Shown: positions 23,300 to 35,009 of the stretch, in pieces | Layout of the letters: each line of letters starts with the position of its first letter | Numbering within the stretch: the stretch's first letter is position 1 | Notes under the pieces: generated by a model | What the model was told of the DNA's origin: nothing | Database searches by the model: none | Seen by the model: only the letters and a program-made list of their open reading frames with translations | NCBI GenBank assembly: GCA_023333625.1 | Contig: CM041642.1 | Location: forward strand, 23,268,576-23,332,575 | DNA: 64,000 bases | DNA from: Bothriochloa decipiens | Lineage: Eukaryota; Streptophyta; Magnoliopsida; Poales; Poaceae | Direction: 5' to 3' | Translations under genes and position numbers: made by a program

Positions 23300-26200
23300 T
23301 CCCAATCCCGATTTCTCTCTCACCAACTCTTCTTCTCTAGCACTGGCAGGCGAGGATGCGGGCGTTCTGGCGGTAGCATCCTGGGTATTTGATACCGGAT
23401 CGGTTGCTCATATTTGCAATACGATGCAGGGAATGATAAGAAGTAGAAGCGTTGAAAAGGGAGAGGTTGACTTCCGCGTGGGCAATAATGCAAGAGTTGC
23501 TGCGCTGAACGTCGGGACGATGCAACTTCACCTACCATCAGGATTTATTATGGAATTGAATAATTGTTATTTTGTTCCTAGCTTAAGTCGAAACATTGTA
23601 TCACCTTCATGTTTGATGAAGGATGGTTATTCTTTTGTGAGTAAAGACAATGGTTGTGTGATCTCCAAGAATAACATGTTTGTGGCTTTTGCATCCATTG
23701 TGAATGGGTTATTTATTTTAAATCTTGATGTTTCACCTGTCTGTAATGTTAGTGCTAAACGGCCTCGGCTTAATGAGTTAAGTCCTACCTATATGTGGCA
23801 TTGTCGTTTGGGTCATATAAGTGAGAATCGCATGAAGAGGCTCCATGATGATGGTCTTCTAACTTCGTTTGATTTTGAATCATACGAGATATGTGAGGCT
23901 TGCATGCTAGGCAAGATGACCAAGATGCCATTCAAAGGATTTCCTGAGAGGGCGTCTGACTTGTTGGAACTTGTACATACTGATGTATGTGGACCAATGA
24001 GCACGACAGCTAGAGGTGGATTTCAATACTTCATAACTTTTATTGATGACTTTAGTAGATATGGATATGTCTACCTAATAAAGCATAAGTCTGAAACATT
24101 TGAAAAGTTCAAAGAATTTTAGAATGAAGTAGAGAATCAACATGGCAAGAAGATTAAGGCCTTGTGATCTGATCGTGGAGGCGAATATCTAAGTCACGAG
24201 TTTAGCAATCATCTTAAGAGTTGTGGAATTATTCCACAGCTTACGCCACCCGGAACGCCTCAGAGAAACGGCGTGTCTGAGCGACGTAATCGGACCTTGT
24301 TGGACATGGTTCGGTCTATGATGAGCCAGCCGGACCTACCTTTATCGTTTTAGGGATACGCTCTAGAAACAAGCGCTTTCACATTGAATAGGGTACCATC
24401 TAAGTCCGTAGTTAAGACACCATATGAGATGTGGACTGGTAAGAGTCCCAGTTTATCTTTTCTGAAAATTTGGGGTTATGAAGTTTATGTCAAACGACTT
24501 ATATTAGATAAACTAACACCCAAAATCGGACAAGTGCTTTTTCGTGGGATATCCGAAGGAAACTTTAGGGTATTATGTCTATAACCGGTCAGAGGGCAAA
24601 GTGTTTGTTACTCGAAATGGTGTTTTCTTAGAGAAAGAGTTTCTCAAAAGAGAAAAGAATGGACAAAAGGTGTATCTTGAAGAAGTTCAAGATGAGCCAG
24701 TAGGGACTGACTCTACGAGTGATGCTAATGTAGGAGATCAAGTTGAGACACCCGTAGCAGTGGAGACACCACCACAACCATAAAGATCAGCAAGACTTCA
24801 TGCATTGCATGGGGATTTGTTATTGTTAGACGATGACGAACCTACGGATTATGCGAAAGCTATGATGGATCCAGATTTTAAGAAATGGCAAAGTGCCATG
24901 AGATCCGAGATAGATTCCATGGGAGACAATCAAGTTTGGAACTTGGTTGACCCGCCTGATGGGGTTAGACCCATAAAGAGCAAATGGATCTTTAAGAAGA
25001 AGAAGGATATGGATGGAAATGTTCGCGTCTATAAAGCTCGGCTTGTCGCAAAGGGTTTTCGGCAAGTTCAAGGGGTTGACTATGACGAGACGTTCTCACC
25101 GGTAGCGATGCTTAAATCTATCCGGATCATTCTAGCAATTGCTGCATATTTTGATTATGAGATATGGCAGATGGATGTTAAAACAGCCTTTCTAAATGGA
25201 TATTTGGAAGATGACGTGTATATGATACAGCCCAAAGGTTTTGTTGATCCTAAAAATGCTGGAAAAATATGCAAGCTTAAGAAATCCATTTATGGGTTAA
25301 AGCAAGCATCTCGAAGTTGGAATCTTCGTTTTGATGAAGTCATCAAAGGGTTTGGCTTCCGTCAGAATGAAGAAGAACCTTATGTTTACAAGAAGGAAAG
25401 TGGGAGCGCTGTTGTGTTTCTGATCTTGTATGTGGATTACATACTAATGATTGGGAATGATATTCCTATGTTGCAATCTATAAAGACTTCATTGAATAAT
25501 AGTTTTCTATGAAGGATTTAGGAGAAGCGGCATACATTTTGGGAATTAAGATCTATAGAGATAGGTCGAGAAGGCTAATAGGATTAAGCCAAGACACGTA
25601 CATTGACAAGGTGTTGAAACGGTTCAACATGGAACAGTCCAAGAAAGGGTTCTTGCCTATGTCACATGGTATGCGCTTTAGTGACAAGCAGTGTCCTTCA
25701 TCAGATGAAGAGCACAACCGCATGAGTAAGGTTCCATATGCTTCGGCCGTTGGTTCCATCATGTATGCCATGATATGTACTCACCCAGTGTCTCATTTGC
25801 TCTAAGTGTTGCGAGCAGGTATCAAGCCAATCCTGGTGAGAGTCACTGGACGTTGGTTAAAAACATTCTTAAGTACTTACGAAGGACTAAGGATGTGTTC
25901 CTAATCTATGGAGGTAAGGAGGAGCTCGTTGTAAACGGTTACACCGATGCTAGCTTTCAAACCGACGAGGATGATTCACTATCTCAATCAGGTTTTGTGT
26001 TCACAATAAATGGTGGTGCAGTTACCTGGAAAAGTTCCAAGCAGGAGACGGTGTCTGATTCTATAGCAGAAGCCGAGTACATTGCAGCTTCTGGCACTGC
26101 AAAGGAAGGTGTTTGGTTGAGGAGGTTCCTCATTGAACTTGGTGTGTTTCCGAATGCGTCGGGCCCATTGAATTTACATTGTGATAACAATGGGGCGATT

Positions 26201-26356
26201 GCACAGGCTAAGCAGCCTAGGGATCACCAGAAGAACAAACATGTACTCCGGAAGTTCCATCTCATTCGAGAGTTTGTGAAACGAGAAGAGATCAAATTGT
26301 GCAAAATACATACGGATTTGAATGTAGCGGATCCTTTGACAAAGGCTCTTCCATAG
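23300..26356 (+). pseudogene. E3 pol (integrase, RT, RNase H), multiply broken
   Basis: The frame opens with WVFDTGSVAHIC, an altered protease site. The pre-integrase zinc motif WHCRLGHIS...CEACMLGKM is at 23796-23920, and the integrase core follows (LVHTDVCGP, then SDRGGEY, then PPGTPQRNGVSER). RT shows FKKWQSAMRSEIDSM, WIFKKKKDMDG, KARLVAKGF, QMDVKTAFLNG and YGLKQASRSW. The catalytic YVDD reads YVDY (about 25431-25442), losing an Asp. RNase H has GYTDASFQTD and EAEYIAASGTAKE and ends ADPLTKALP. Stops are at about 24121, 24166, 24352, 24781 and 25510, with frameshifts near 24570 and 25800. The element cannot move by itself. Confidence 0.87.
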
Positions 26357-26430
26357 CCTAAGCATGAGGCGCACATGAGGTCTATGGGGATTAGACATCT
26401 TAGAGATTAACTCTAGTGCAAGTGGGAGAC

Positions 26431-27674
26431 TGTTGGGAATATGCTCTAGAGGTAATCATAGAGATGATGATAGTCCAGTTGTATCTATGACATGCATTAA
26501 GTGTTCATTGAATATCCATTATAGACAACTTGTGTTGATTGGCAATTATGTGAATTATTTGTGGAACTCAATTACTTGAATGGTTATTCTAAAGTTGTCC
26601 CAGGTCAGCGTTCTTGTGAGAACACACTTGAATATTAGACCAGCATATGTATTAGTTGATGGCTATGTTTCACAAGTCATTGACATGGAGATGTCAAACT
26701 AATAATGTGGGCACATGTGAGACATGTAGGTTGGACTGACCCGACATGAGAAAGTCTCTATTCACGTCATATATGTTATGTCCTTAGACCTGAGATTGTG
26801 GTATGTACTCAAGATGTGAAATGACCTACTTAGGGACTATCAAATGCTACTCCGTAACTGGGTAGTTATAAAGGTGGTCTTCGGGTGGTCGAGAAGCATG
26901 CTATGAGACATAGACAATCAAGATGGAATTTGCCCCTCTCTACGCGAGAGAGATATCACTGGATCACTCAAGTGATTGGATCAACAAATGCATGGCCGTG
27001 CTTGGGTTAAGTGTTAACCCACGAGTTGAACCATATATCGAGTGGCAAAGGGAATAACTTGTATGTGGTCGTAGTGGTTCGTCTGATATGATCTTTGCGT
27101 GCACATAAGAGTTGTCACGCCTTGCTAGAGGCCGCTGTCAACTATTGGGCGAGTAGGAGTACTCGGCCCATGTCAATGTGTGCGTGAACCCATAGGGTCG
27201 CACGCTTAAGGGGCTAGAAGCCTAATTCGGGTTGGACCCGAATTAGACAAGGCTTAGGGTTACTAATGGGCCTCCAACTCGTGAGCTCATTGGGGACGCC
27301 TATATAAGCAAGGGGAAGGGGCACGGCCAGGAGGTTACACGCCTTTGACAGCCGTCGTCGCCCTCCCCACGCTCGCGTCTTCTGCTTCTCGCGGATCTAG
27401 CAGTCCGAAGGCGCATCGCTTCTTCCCTGCACGTGTGGGATTCCTTGGAGGTGCTGCATCTGGAGCACTGGGACGAACCACATGAAGGGGTTGACGTGAC
27501 GGACGACCACGCAACTGCACTGCCTACTGCGACGCGTACGACTACATCGAGTCATCTTCCGCTGCACCTGCGCGTCTAGTGGTAATCTCGTAACCTGTAA
27601 CTAGCAGTAGATCCTGGTTTATGAGATAGAAAAGTTTTGTTTTCTGACTAGCGTAGCACCCTCATAACCCTACA
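26431..27674 (+). repeat. E3 3' LTR
   Basis: A 1244-bp segment from TGTTGGG to CCCTACA (one mismatch to a perfect inverted end). It contains a TATA box, CTATATAAG, at about 27300-27308. E1 sequence resumes at 27675. Confidence 0.8.
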
Positions 27675-28333
27675 GAAGCTTAGCTCGAGAACGAACCCTC
27701 GAGACCCCCTCGGGCGTGTCCAAGGCAAAACGAAAGGATTACTATGGAATCCCCATAGAGGGAGGCATCGAGCCGCCGAGTCCTACCGAATGGAACCGGT
27801 ATTCGTGTATCCCCATGTTTGCATCAATGAGAACGCTTCAGGGCCATCAGTTGACCCCCATCGAATGGGGCATGAGCTCTCACTTGGATCCCCCGTTATC
27901 AGCTCACAGAGAACACCGAGACTCACCCATCGGGGGTAGTACAGTGCTTCTGACCTCACATCCAATCGAAAGAACTTGTGAAACGGACGCCCAAGACTAG
28001 CGATGCCCTAAGCCGAACAAGGCTCGGGGGCTCAACGAGGCTCGAATGCACCCGGGGCTCGACAACTCGAGACACCCCTCGACTAGGCGCCACGACTCCT
28101 GTTCATGTTATCCTAACCTTTCAGGAACGCCTGCTACACCCAATTGGATGAACACCTTTCGACAAAAGACAAATAAAGCCCTCAGAGGAGTCTCCCCACT
28201 CCTCTGAGGCCTCGGGGGCTACCCCCGAAGGGTACGCTCGCGCACACCCTCCGAAAAATTACGGTCGACATCTCGGTCTCGATTCAAGAACCCCGCATGA
28301 TTACCAGCACTCACGCGGGGGCTCTGGGGCTAC
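27675..28333 (+). other. E1 3' non-coding region and polypurine tract
   Basis: GC-rich E1 sequence with short repeats around CCCCCATCGAATGGG-like blocks and no coding signal. It ends in the purine-rich tract GCGGGGGCTCTGGGGCTAC (28315-28333), which would prime plus-strand DNA synthesis next to the 3' LTR. Confidence 0.7.
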
Positions 28334-29276
28334 TGTCGGGTACTAGAATAAGGGGTACCGTTATCCATCGACTAAAAAGGATCAACCCCATCAAAACCAC
28401 CATCATTTACTCCCCAGCCCAAAGTACATAAGATGTCAGGTCCAAGTATCAAACTACGACTGGGCCGCCCCACGGACGGGTCTCGATGGTCCAGGCTAGT
28501 ATCTACTCGACGGGACCCCCTTGACTCGAGGCAGTCTACTCGAGGGGACGACCGACCCCCTCGAGTGACGAAAGTTTGCACGGGCGAACGAGCGCCCACC
28601 GAGTACCACGCGCCCCCTCGACCGGCCTACTTTCTGTACAACGCTCAAAGCATTCAATGCGTTTCACCTGCCCCCACCTAACCTCATGGCAACAGCCATG
28701 GTAACAGTGGACAGTACACCGGTCAAATCCACCTTTTACCGCCCATATCCAGAAAACCGGTGAATCGTACTGCACTGTGACACCATACCACGCACTGTGC
28801 CCCGCTTGGCACCCCTCGAGACGCATTTGTCAACATAAATCCCGCATTTCCCGGGGCCGTTCCTATCCGTTTCGGTCTCGACCCCCACGGGCACCCCTCG
28901 ACTGAGCCCCTAGCCAGTTTCGGTCAGGCTACGACGACTCCACCACGTCATCTACGGCAAGTCGTACCTCTCAACAGGAGAACACGACTTTCGCCATGCC
29001 GCTGAGGCACGACAGCGTCATCATCAAGACCGGTCAGCCATCGACTCCGCTGAGACACCGCGGGATGGCAAGACGTGTTGCTACAGAGCCCAACCTCGCT
29101 TCGACGCACGTCGCTACAGTCTCCCGGACATGATCGGCATCAACCCTCAACGTCACCACCTACGCCAGCCCTACAAGCACCATTTCTAGGGTTACTATGT
29201 ACACCCGTACCCCTCCTTGGCCTATAAAAGGAGGCACCGGGCTAGTGTAGAAGGGGGATGAGGAGGAGAGCGACCA
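28334..29276 (+). repeat. E1 3' LTR, truncated
   Basis: This matches the 5' LTR from TGTCGGG through the TATA box (29223-29231) and GGAGAGCGACCA. It then stops abruptly at 29276, where the 5' LTR continues for another 225 bp (5023-5247). The missing part is the U5 end. The break lies about 490 bp upstream of the SPC25 start codon. Confidence 0.9.
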
Positions 29277-29769
29277 AAAAGGTTGTATTCTTTTCATTTC
29301 CCCTTATCTCTCGATTTCAAAAAGGTCATAAATAGTAGTTGACAAGCAACTCAATTTTTTTTTATTTTTTCTTCAACTCTCAATTTGGAAAGGTTGTCAT
29401 TTCTTTTGCGATTAATTTGGAAAGGTTGTCAGAGACGATCAAAGTTGACCCTTCAATATGCGGCTATTGTTCCTATTCTGCATTTCGAATTTCGAACATG
29501 GATTGAATTCTTTTTGGGAGAAATCTCAGTGCCGACGTGGCACTCCAGTGACGCGCTGCTCTTCTCCCATTGGTCCACCCGCGTGGCGGCCCTGTACGTG
29601 TATCAAGAATCAACCTTATGTGTAACTGACTAGCTGGTCCCACTACATTCACCCCACCCGTCATTGACAGATCCCGCATATACCCACAGCCTTTTCTGCC
29701 ATCGCTCACTCGCCCGCTCCGTCCACCACCACTTGCCTCCTCGTCGACGATCTCGTAGCGGCGGCGCAC
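29277..29769 (+). promoter_or_regulatory. SPC25 promoter and 5' leader
   Basis: Unique sequence between the broken LTR and the SPC25 start codon. It begins AT-rich and becomes GC/CT-rich in the last 120 bp (CTCGCCCGCTCCG), as in a 5' UTR. No clear TATA box is seen, in keeping with a housekeeping gene. Confidence 0.5.
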
Positions 29770-32477
29770 ATGGCGAGCGACGGCGCGGCGGCTACGCCGG
29801 CGAAGGTTACCCCAAAGAAGGCCAACCTCCTCGACCCGTACTCCATCAAGCACCTTCTCGACGAGACCATCTCCGAGGTACTACGCTTCACCCTAAACCC
29901 TAGCCCCCTCATCCCTCTCCTTCCTCTCACTGGGTTCCCCCAGATTTGTTATCTGACGAGGTGGTTTTCGTGATGCGGTCAGGTCGTGAAGAGCAAGGGC
30001 TACACCGAGGACACCCGGCTGGGCAACTGGAAGCTGGGGATCGGGGCCGCCGTGATCGCTGTCGCCCTCCTCGCGCAGTTTTACCCCAAGAAGTTCCCGC
30101 AGAACCGCGAGTTCCTCCTCGGCTGCATCGCACTATATCCTTTTCTTCACTGGGTTTGCCCTATCTTTTCGTTATGATGGCGAATTTCGACGCTAGATCT
30201 GATTTTGGTTGGGAATCGTGTGGAATTTTTGTTTGTTGCTGTTGATCCTTGACTTATATGGCTCGATACGTATGTGGTGTTGAATGTGGTGCTGCTGATC
30301 CTTAGCTACACCAAGGAGAAGGATGCCATCCTCTTCACGCACCCTCCTGCGGTTCGTCTCCATCTGAACTTGTTGCTCTTGAAATCCGACTTTCCAATTG
30401 TACCTGTTAATATGCAATATGTCTGTATCTGACTGAAATCAAATTCTTAGCTTCAGCTTGTGTATCTGCATATGTTAGATATATGCTTGATCATGTTTGG
30501 TACATTAGAACTTGTCTTGTATGTGTTCCTTCTTAAAATTCTGACTGAAGTGCTTGTGATTTAATCTAAACATAACCTGTCAAAGTTTGCCTCTTAAAGA
30601 ATGTGTAATAATGTTATATTCAACCAAGTATTCATGTGGGGAATTCATTTGTCCTTTGAACATTTTTAAAAGTTTTCGCCTCGCAAACTCCTGGTGACCC
30701 AATTACTGCTATCTATTTTCAACTACCCTAGAAGTTTTTGGCCTTTGAAAGTTGTGATGTGTTTCCTATTCTTATGTTAGACATTTTGTTGACAATGGAG
30801 TGGCTTTTTTCTTATAATTGTTCATCAACTTGAGTTTTATTATTCATACCCATCTCTCAGGAAGCTATGCTCAAATGTGTAGTTTGCTTCCTAATTACTC
30901 AACTCATGCCTTTAATTTCTTTAGCACTCGATTCCAGTCAACAATGGTACACTACATGGAGTAGTTGTGATATGGAATGATAGACTATGCTGAGTTGTGT
31001 GCCTAAAAAAAAAAAGACTATGCTGAGTTGTGAAATTTTGGGTACTTGGTATCAGTTCTGCTTGAATGATAAATAACTACTTTGTTCAGTCTGTACAGAT
31101 ATTATTCAATGTATAAGAAATGAAACCTCATTGGATTGGCTAGTGTGTTTAGCTACAATATCACGTTGCAACGTTTCAAAAAAAAATTCATGTGTGTAGT
31201 ATTGTAGTACACCTAAAGTTAAGTGTATTTTCAACAATTCAGTTTGAAATTCATCTTTGACGTTGAGATTAAAAAAACACAAGTGTCACTGTCTGCACAT
31301 GATGAGCAGTGCCAGGTTGTCTGCTTGCCTGTTCTGTTTCTTGACATCTAGGCTGAATTTCAAACTGAATTGTTGCAAATATACTTAGATTTATGTGTCC
31401 TATATAGCATATACACCATGCTTTATGATTTTTTTGAAACATTGCAAAATGATATTTTAGCTAATGAGGGTGCCAACCCACCTGGGCATCAAATCTGCAT
31501 TGATTTCAAATTTACTTTGATATCCAGCCCTTGTGATCACTAAAGCATATGTTTCAAAAGCATTGCATTGAAATTGATATGGTATTGAATGCCTTCCTTA
31601 TTAGATATTGACACGATCTTATTTTGACTATGGAAAATTGTTATTGACAGTTCTGTGAGATGTCTGTTCTTGTGTGGTTCAGTATTTGTTTCCGACATGA
31701 TGTCATTAGCTTTGCTAACTTATGGGTTTTCTCTCAGGGTTCTTTCAACAGCACTGGCCTAACAATTTCTTCTAAATTACCAAGATTCTCGGACATGTAC
31801 ACACTCACAATAGCAAGTGCAGATCCACAGTCTATCTCTGCAAACAAGCCAGTCCATTTCACTAAGAGCGTGACAAAGTGGTATGTTCCTGGTATTCTTC
31901 ATTTCAGCAGAATTACATTTTTTTTTAGTCTCTGGCAGATGCTTCTCTTGTGAAAACCTGAATTATAGTGATGCATCACTTTTTAATTGAATTTATTTTA
32001 TTTATTGAAATTCTTAAATGTCTACTATCCAAAGTGCAATAAACTTATACCCCTGACAACTTTAGGATTTCATGATTAGAATTCATGTGTGATGTACCTA
32101 AAACTCCTACATGGTTCCATAGCACCTAGTTAGTCAGCAAATATCAGGCATTGATGGAAAATTGTAATGGTAGCTTTGTTTGTCTTACACCATTCCATGA
32201 GAACCGTGCAAGCTTGAGTGCATATTGTTAACTTATTGTTCGAACTGTCAACAATGGCCTAATTTTCCTGAAATGCAGTGTGTCAATTTTGCTCTAAATG
32301 TTATATATATGTCCTCATGACATGACTCATTTTCTTTTGTCCTGGATGTTCATTTGTTCACATTTAACAATATTCTTGTGCAGGTTTACAAAGGAAGGGG
32401 TTCTTGTGGAAGGGTTGTTCTGGAAGGATGTTGAGAAGCTGATTGATGACTATAACAGTGAGCGCAAGAGTAAATGA
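29770..32477 (+). CDS. SPC25: Signal peptidase complex subunit 2 (SPC25)
   Basis: This is the 25-kDa accessory subunit of the ER signal peptidase complex, which cleaves signal peptides. Five exons join in frame to 192 residues: 29770-29877, 29983-30134, 30270-30351, 31738-31880, 32384-32477. The N-terminus is cytosolic (KKANLLDPYSIKHLLDETI). Two membrane helices follow at about residues 54-70 and 81-98, then a cytosolic domain (YTKEKDAILFTHP, GSFNSTGLTISSKLPRFSD, KSVTKWFTKEGVLVEGLFWKDVEKLI). Length and motif order are those of plant SPC25. Intron 2 starts ATATCCTTTT and ends AC, a U12 type; the others are GT-AG. No frame defects were found. The SPC25 assignment rests on recalled family sequence. 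Confidence 0.9.
30135..30269 (+). other. AT-AC U12-type intron in SPC25
   Basis: The 5' splice site is ATATCCTTTT, matching the U12 consensus, and the 3' end is CGATAC. A U12 branch-site-like TCCTTGAC lies about 18 nt before the end (30246-30253). Using AT-AC borders restores the Leu87 codon and a continuous second helix (ALYVVLNVV); no GT-AG choice does so. Confidence 0.85.
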
Positions 32478-33097
32478 ATTGGTAGTTCGTATCTCTAACC
32501 ATATGGGGAGATACTGGCTGTCTAGAGAAATCCCTTAAAGCTTAGCTTAATCTAAACAGACATTTTTGCTATACTGTACTGGTTGACCAGTGAATGAATG
32601 CTGTTCTAGACATAAACCTGGTTCCCAGCTTCTGTCGTGTCCATAGCTATCTGTTCACCCTGTATATCCAACAAACGTGGTCCGGGCTTGCAACCTCTTC
32701 GTTCTGGTGCTTCCTTATGCCGGAGCAGTTTTTGAAGAGAAATGAATCGAATCACCTTATTTCGTTACCGTTGTCACTTATGCAGCGTGTAAGCAATTAC
32801 ATATTTCGGAATAGCTTAGAGCACAAACCTTCATGGCTAAAGATCATGTCGCTGACTATACTGACACACTTGTATTTTTGAACACTCGCAGCACGTACAT
32901 TATTTAATTATTGTGCTTTAAGAAACAAGAAAAGCCGCTCAAAGGCTTGGAGAACTCAAACTGCTTCTCAAAGCGTGGCCCTAAAAAGTTTGGTATTTGC
33001 TGTACACGGAGTTTCAAAACGCTTCTTGTAACCCAGGGATCTGGTCAAAATGTTCGTTGTTGACCAAGGAACTCTCTAGCCTTTCCACATTGGAAGA

Positions 33098-35009
33098 TCA
33101 GTACCGATCTGAATGAGTAACGATAGCCTCCACCCGATCTATTGATGCATGCAACTTTCCATAGTTCATACTGAAGGCTGGTTCTCCTGTGCCAACAGCC
33201 CTGTGTAGAGCAGATATGTCAATAACAGTGTTCTTGAGTTCAAATTGTGCTCATGCAGTAAGTTTCAATGGATCCCGTTCGAATGCTTCTAATAATTATA
33301 AGCAATTTAAGTAGTGTTAGTGCTGATTCAGACTTACCCATGAATCTCAGGTAGGACATATTCTGCTTTCCATCCAATCCTCAAATCAAACCCTGGGAAC
33401 AAGCTGAGTTTTGACTTGTTTCTTATCTGAGAGATACCGTCTCCCCCCAGGCAAGTAGAAAGCTTCCACTTCCATCCAGTTGCATTCAGATGATAGTTGT
33501 GGCCAATACCAACCTGTGAACCATTGCTGTAAATCTCATGCACAATCAAAGCCACAGCAAATTTCTCCACATCAAAATGAACTTCAATCGGAGCATTTAA
33601 TTTTAACTCATTACCATTTCTGAGTTCTACCATGTTGATTATCAGATAATGTCAACTAATCTATCTTAACATGTTTATGGCATATTGGCATCTATATTGG
33701 ACACAGATGATTATAGCACACCTTTTAAATGTGACTAAGCACGCAATCCTTAATCATCAAATCACACACATATGGAAGACTGGCATATCAACTAAATTTC
33801 CACCATGGAAACGTTTAAATCACAAAAGAGAAATGTATTAGACATCTATTCATCATTTGGGTAGATTCATACTTCATGAAATTAGTAGGTGTTAACACAT
33901 TATTCTCACTTCTTGCAGTAAAACTTCATATATTCCAAGGAACATTTCCTAAAGCAGAATTAGTAGCTTATAATTTGTACAGCAGTGGTTATCCTTAGCT
34001 GGGGTGTAAAGAGATATTTGCTTGGATCAACATTGTTTATCCTATCAGAGCAGCAAATAAATAAGATTAAGGCTTTTACCAGTCTCAACCTTTTTATTTC
34101 TAACTTGAACTTGCATTATGCACTAAGTTAAGCGTCAAATACATAATTTGTAGTCACACAATCACGTCAAGCAATTATTCAGATAACACAGATGGGTGCA
34201 CCATTCGATGCATGTTTCGTGGACAATATCAAATTATCTTGCAGTTGTGGTTTTCCAAGTACAAAAGTTAATTGCTGTCCCAAAAACACTATTACAGCTA
34301 ACAGGATTCTGCACAAGAAAAGAACCTGCAGATTTAGATACTTTGTGACTGGTATCTTCTTGGAAAGCAGCTGTATGTCGCCACTGATGGGCTTGTACTG
34401 GAATTTCCATTTCCGGTCATAGTCTAGAGGCTTCAGTACTACCTTTGCTTCAAAGTCATTCACCTCAAGATTGTAGAACTGCAAAGACAAAATATCATTA
34501 AATTTGACATTATGAAGCAGCAGAAACGATTAACCACAGCACAGATTAGTAACAACCACTATGGGTACGTAGCCCTATGATTTCTGCTACATCGATAAGA
34601 TTTCATCAAGTGGAGATAGTCCCTGCGTAGAGGAGGCAAGCTATGAAAGCACTTATTTCGAATGCGCAATCATGGGTAGGATTTAGCATTTCCGAACCCA
34701 AAGAGCCTATGGGAAAATCAATTTCATTATCAGAAAGGGAAATGATTGGGGGCAATGGACAAACGAATCTACGAGTGACGGAAATTCGCATCCAGCACTC
34801 TAGGGTTTATGGCGAGGTTTAGAATTTGGTATGAGTCCTTCAGATGAGACCTCGAGGTTGACGCCGACGCGGAGGCCCTGGAGCTCCTTGCGGAACTTGA
34901 AGTGCAGCTCGGCCGGCACCACGTTGATCTTGTACAGGTCGTCCAGCGTCGTCGGCCCCTCCCCGACCCCGCCCTCCACCCCACCGCCGCTTCCGGAGCT
35001 CGAGGCCAT
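33098..35009 (-). CDS. Conserved plant protein of unknown function, beta-strand rich
   Basis: Four exons on the minus strand join in frame to 196 residues: 35009-34851, 34478-34326, 33513-33338, 33200-33098, all with GT-AG introns. Features in order are a Gly/Ser-rich N-terminus (MASSSGSGGG), LYKINVVPAELHFKFRKEL, LEFYNLEVNDFEAKVVLKPL, KWKFQYKPISGDI, a central VGIGHNYHLNATGWKWKLS, PGFDLRIGWKAEYVLPEI and a C-terminal DRVEAIVTHSDRY. Alternating hydrophobic and polar residues with no helix suggest many beta strands, possibly an outer-membrane barrel of plastid or mitochondrion; that is inference. I recall plant homologues but no function. It converges with SPC25, about 620 bp between stop codons. 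Confidence 0.82.

Larger units (their letters stand above)
23300..27674 (+). mobile_element. E3: 5'-truncated Ty1/copia retrotransposon
   Basis: Coding order protease remnant, integrase, RT, RNase H is that of Ty1/copia. The 5' LTR, PBS and gag are missing; the left junction with the E1 antisense gene lies somewhere in 23255-23340. The right end is a full LTR (26431-27674) preceded by the polypurine tract AGTGCAAGTGGGAGAC. The LTR start TGTTGGGAATATGC resembles the Angela/BARE/RIRE1 group (recall). No target duplication can be tested. Confidence 0.88.
4067..29276 (+). mobile_element. E1: nested Ty3/gypsy retrotransposon (probable Tat clade), decayed
   Basis: The element has a 5' LTR at 4067-5247, a primer-binding site, gag-pol on the plus strand, an antisense gene on the minus strand, a polypurine tract at 28315-28333 and a truncated 3' LTR at 28334-29276. 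Pol order is protease, RT, RNase H, a second RNase H-like region, integrase, which fits gypsy. The extra RNase H and the 3' antisense gene suggest the Tat clade (Grande/RIRE2-like); this is inference. Many stops and frameshifts make it non-functional. Two other elements lie inside it: E2 (15697-22654) and E3 (about 23300-27674). The expected 5-bp duplication cannot be tested because the right end is missing. Confidence 0.9.

Noticed and set aside
23145..24122. A single 325-codon plus-strand gene
   Set aside because: Its first 40 codons are antisense to the E1 gene and the rest is copia pol; it is a chance fusion across an element junction.
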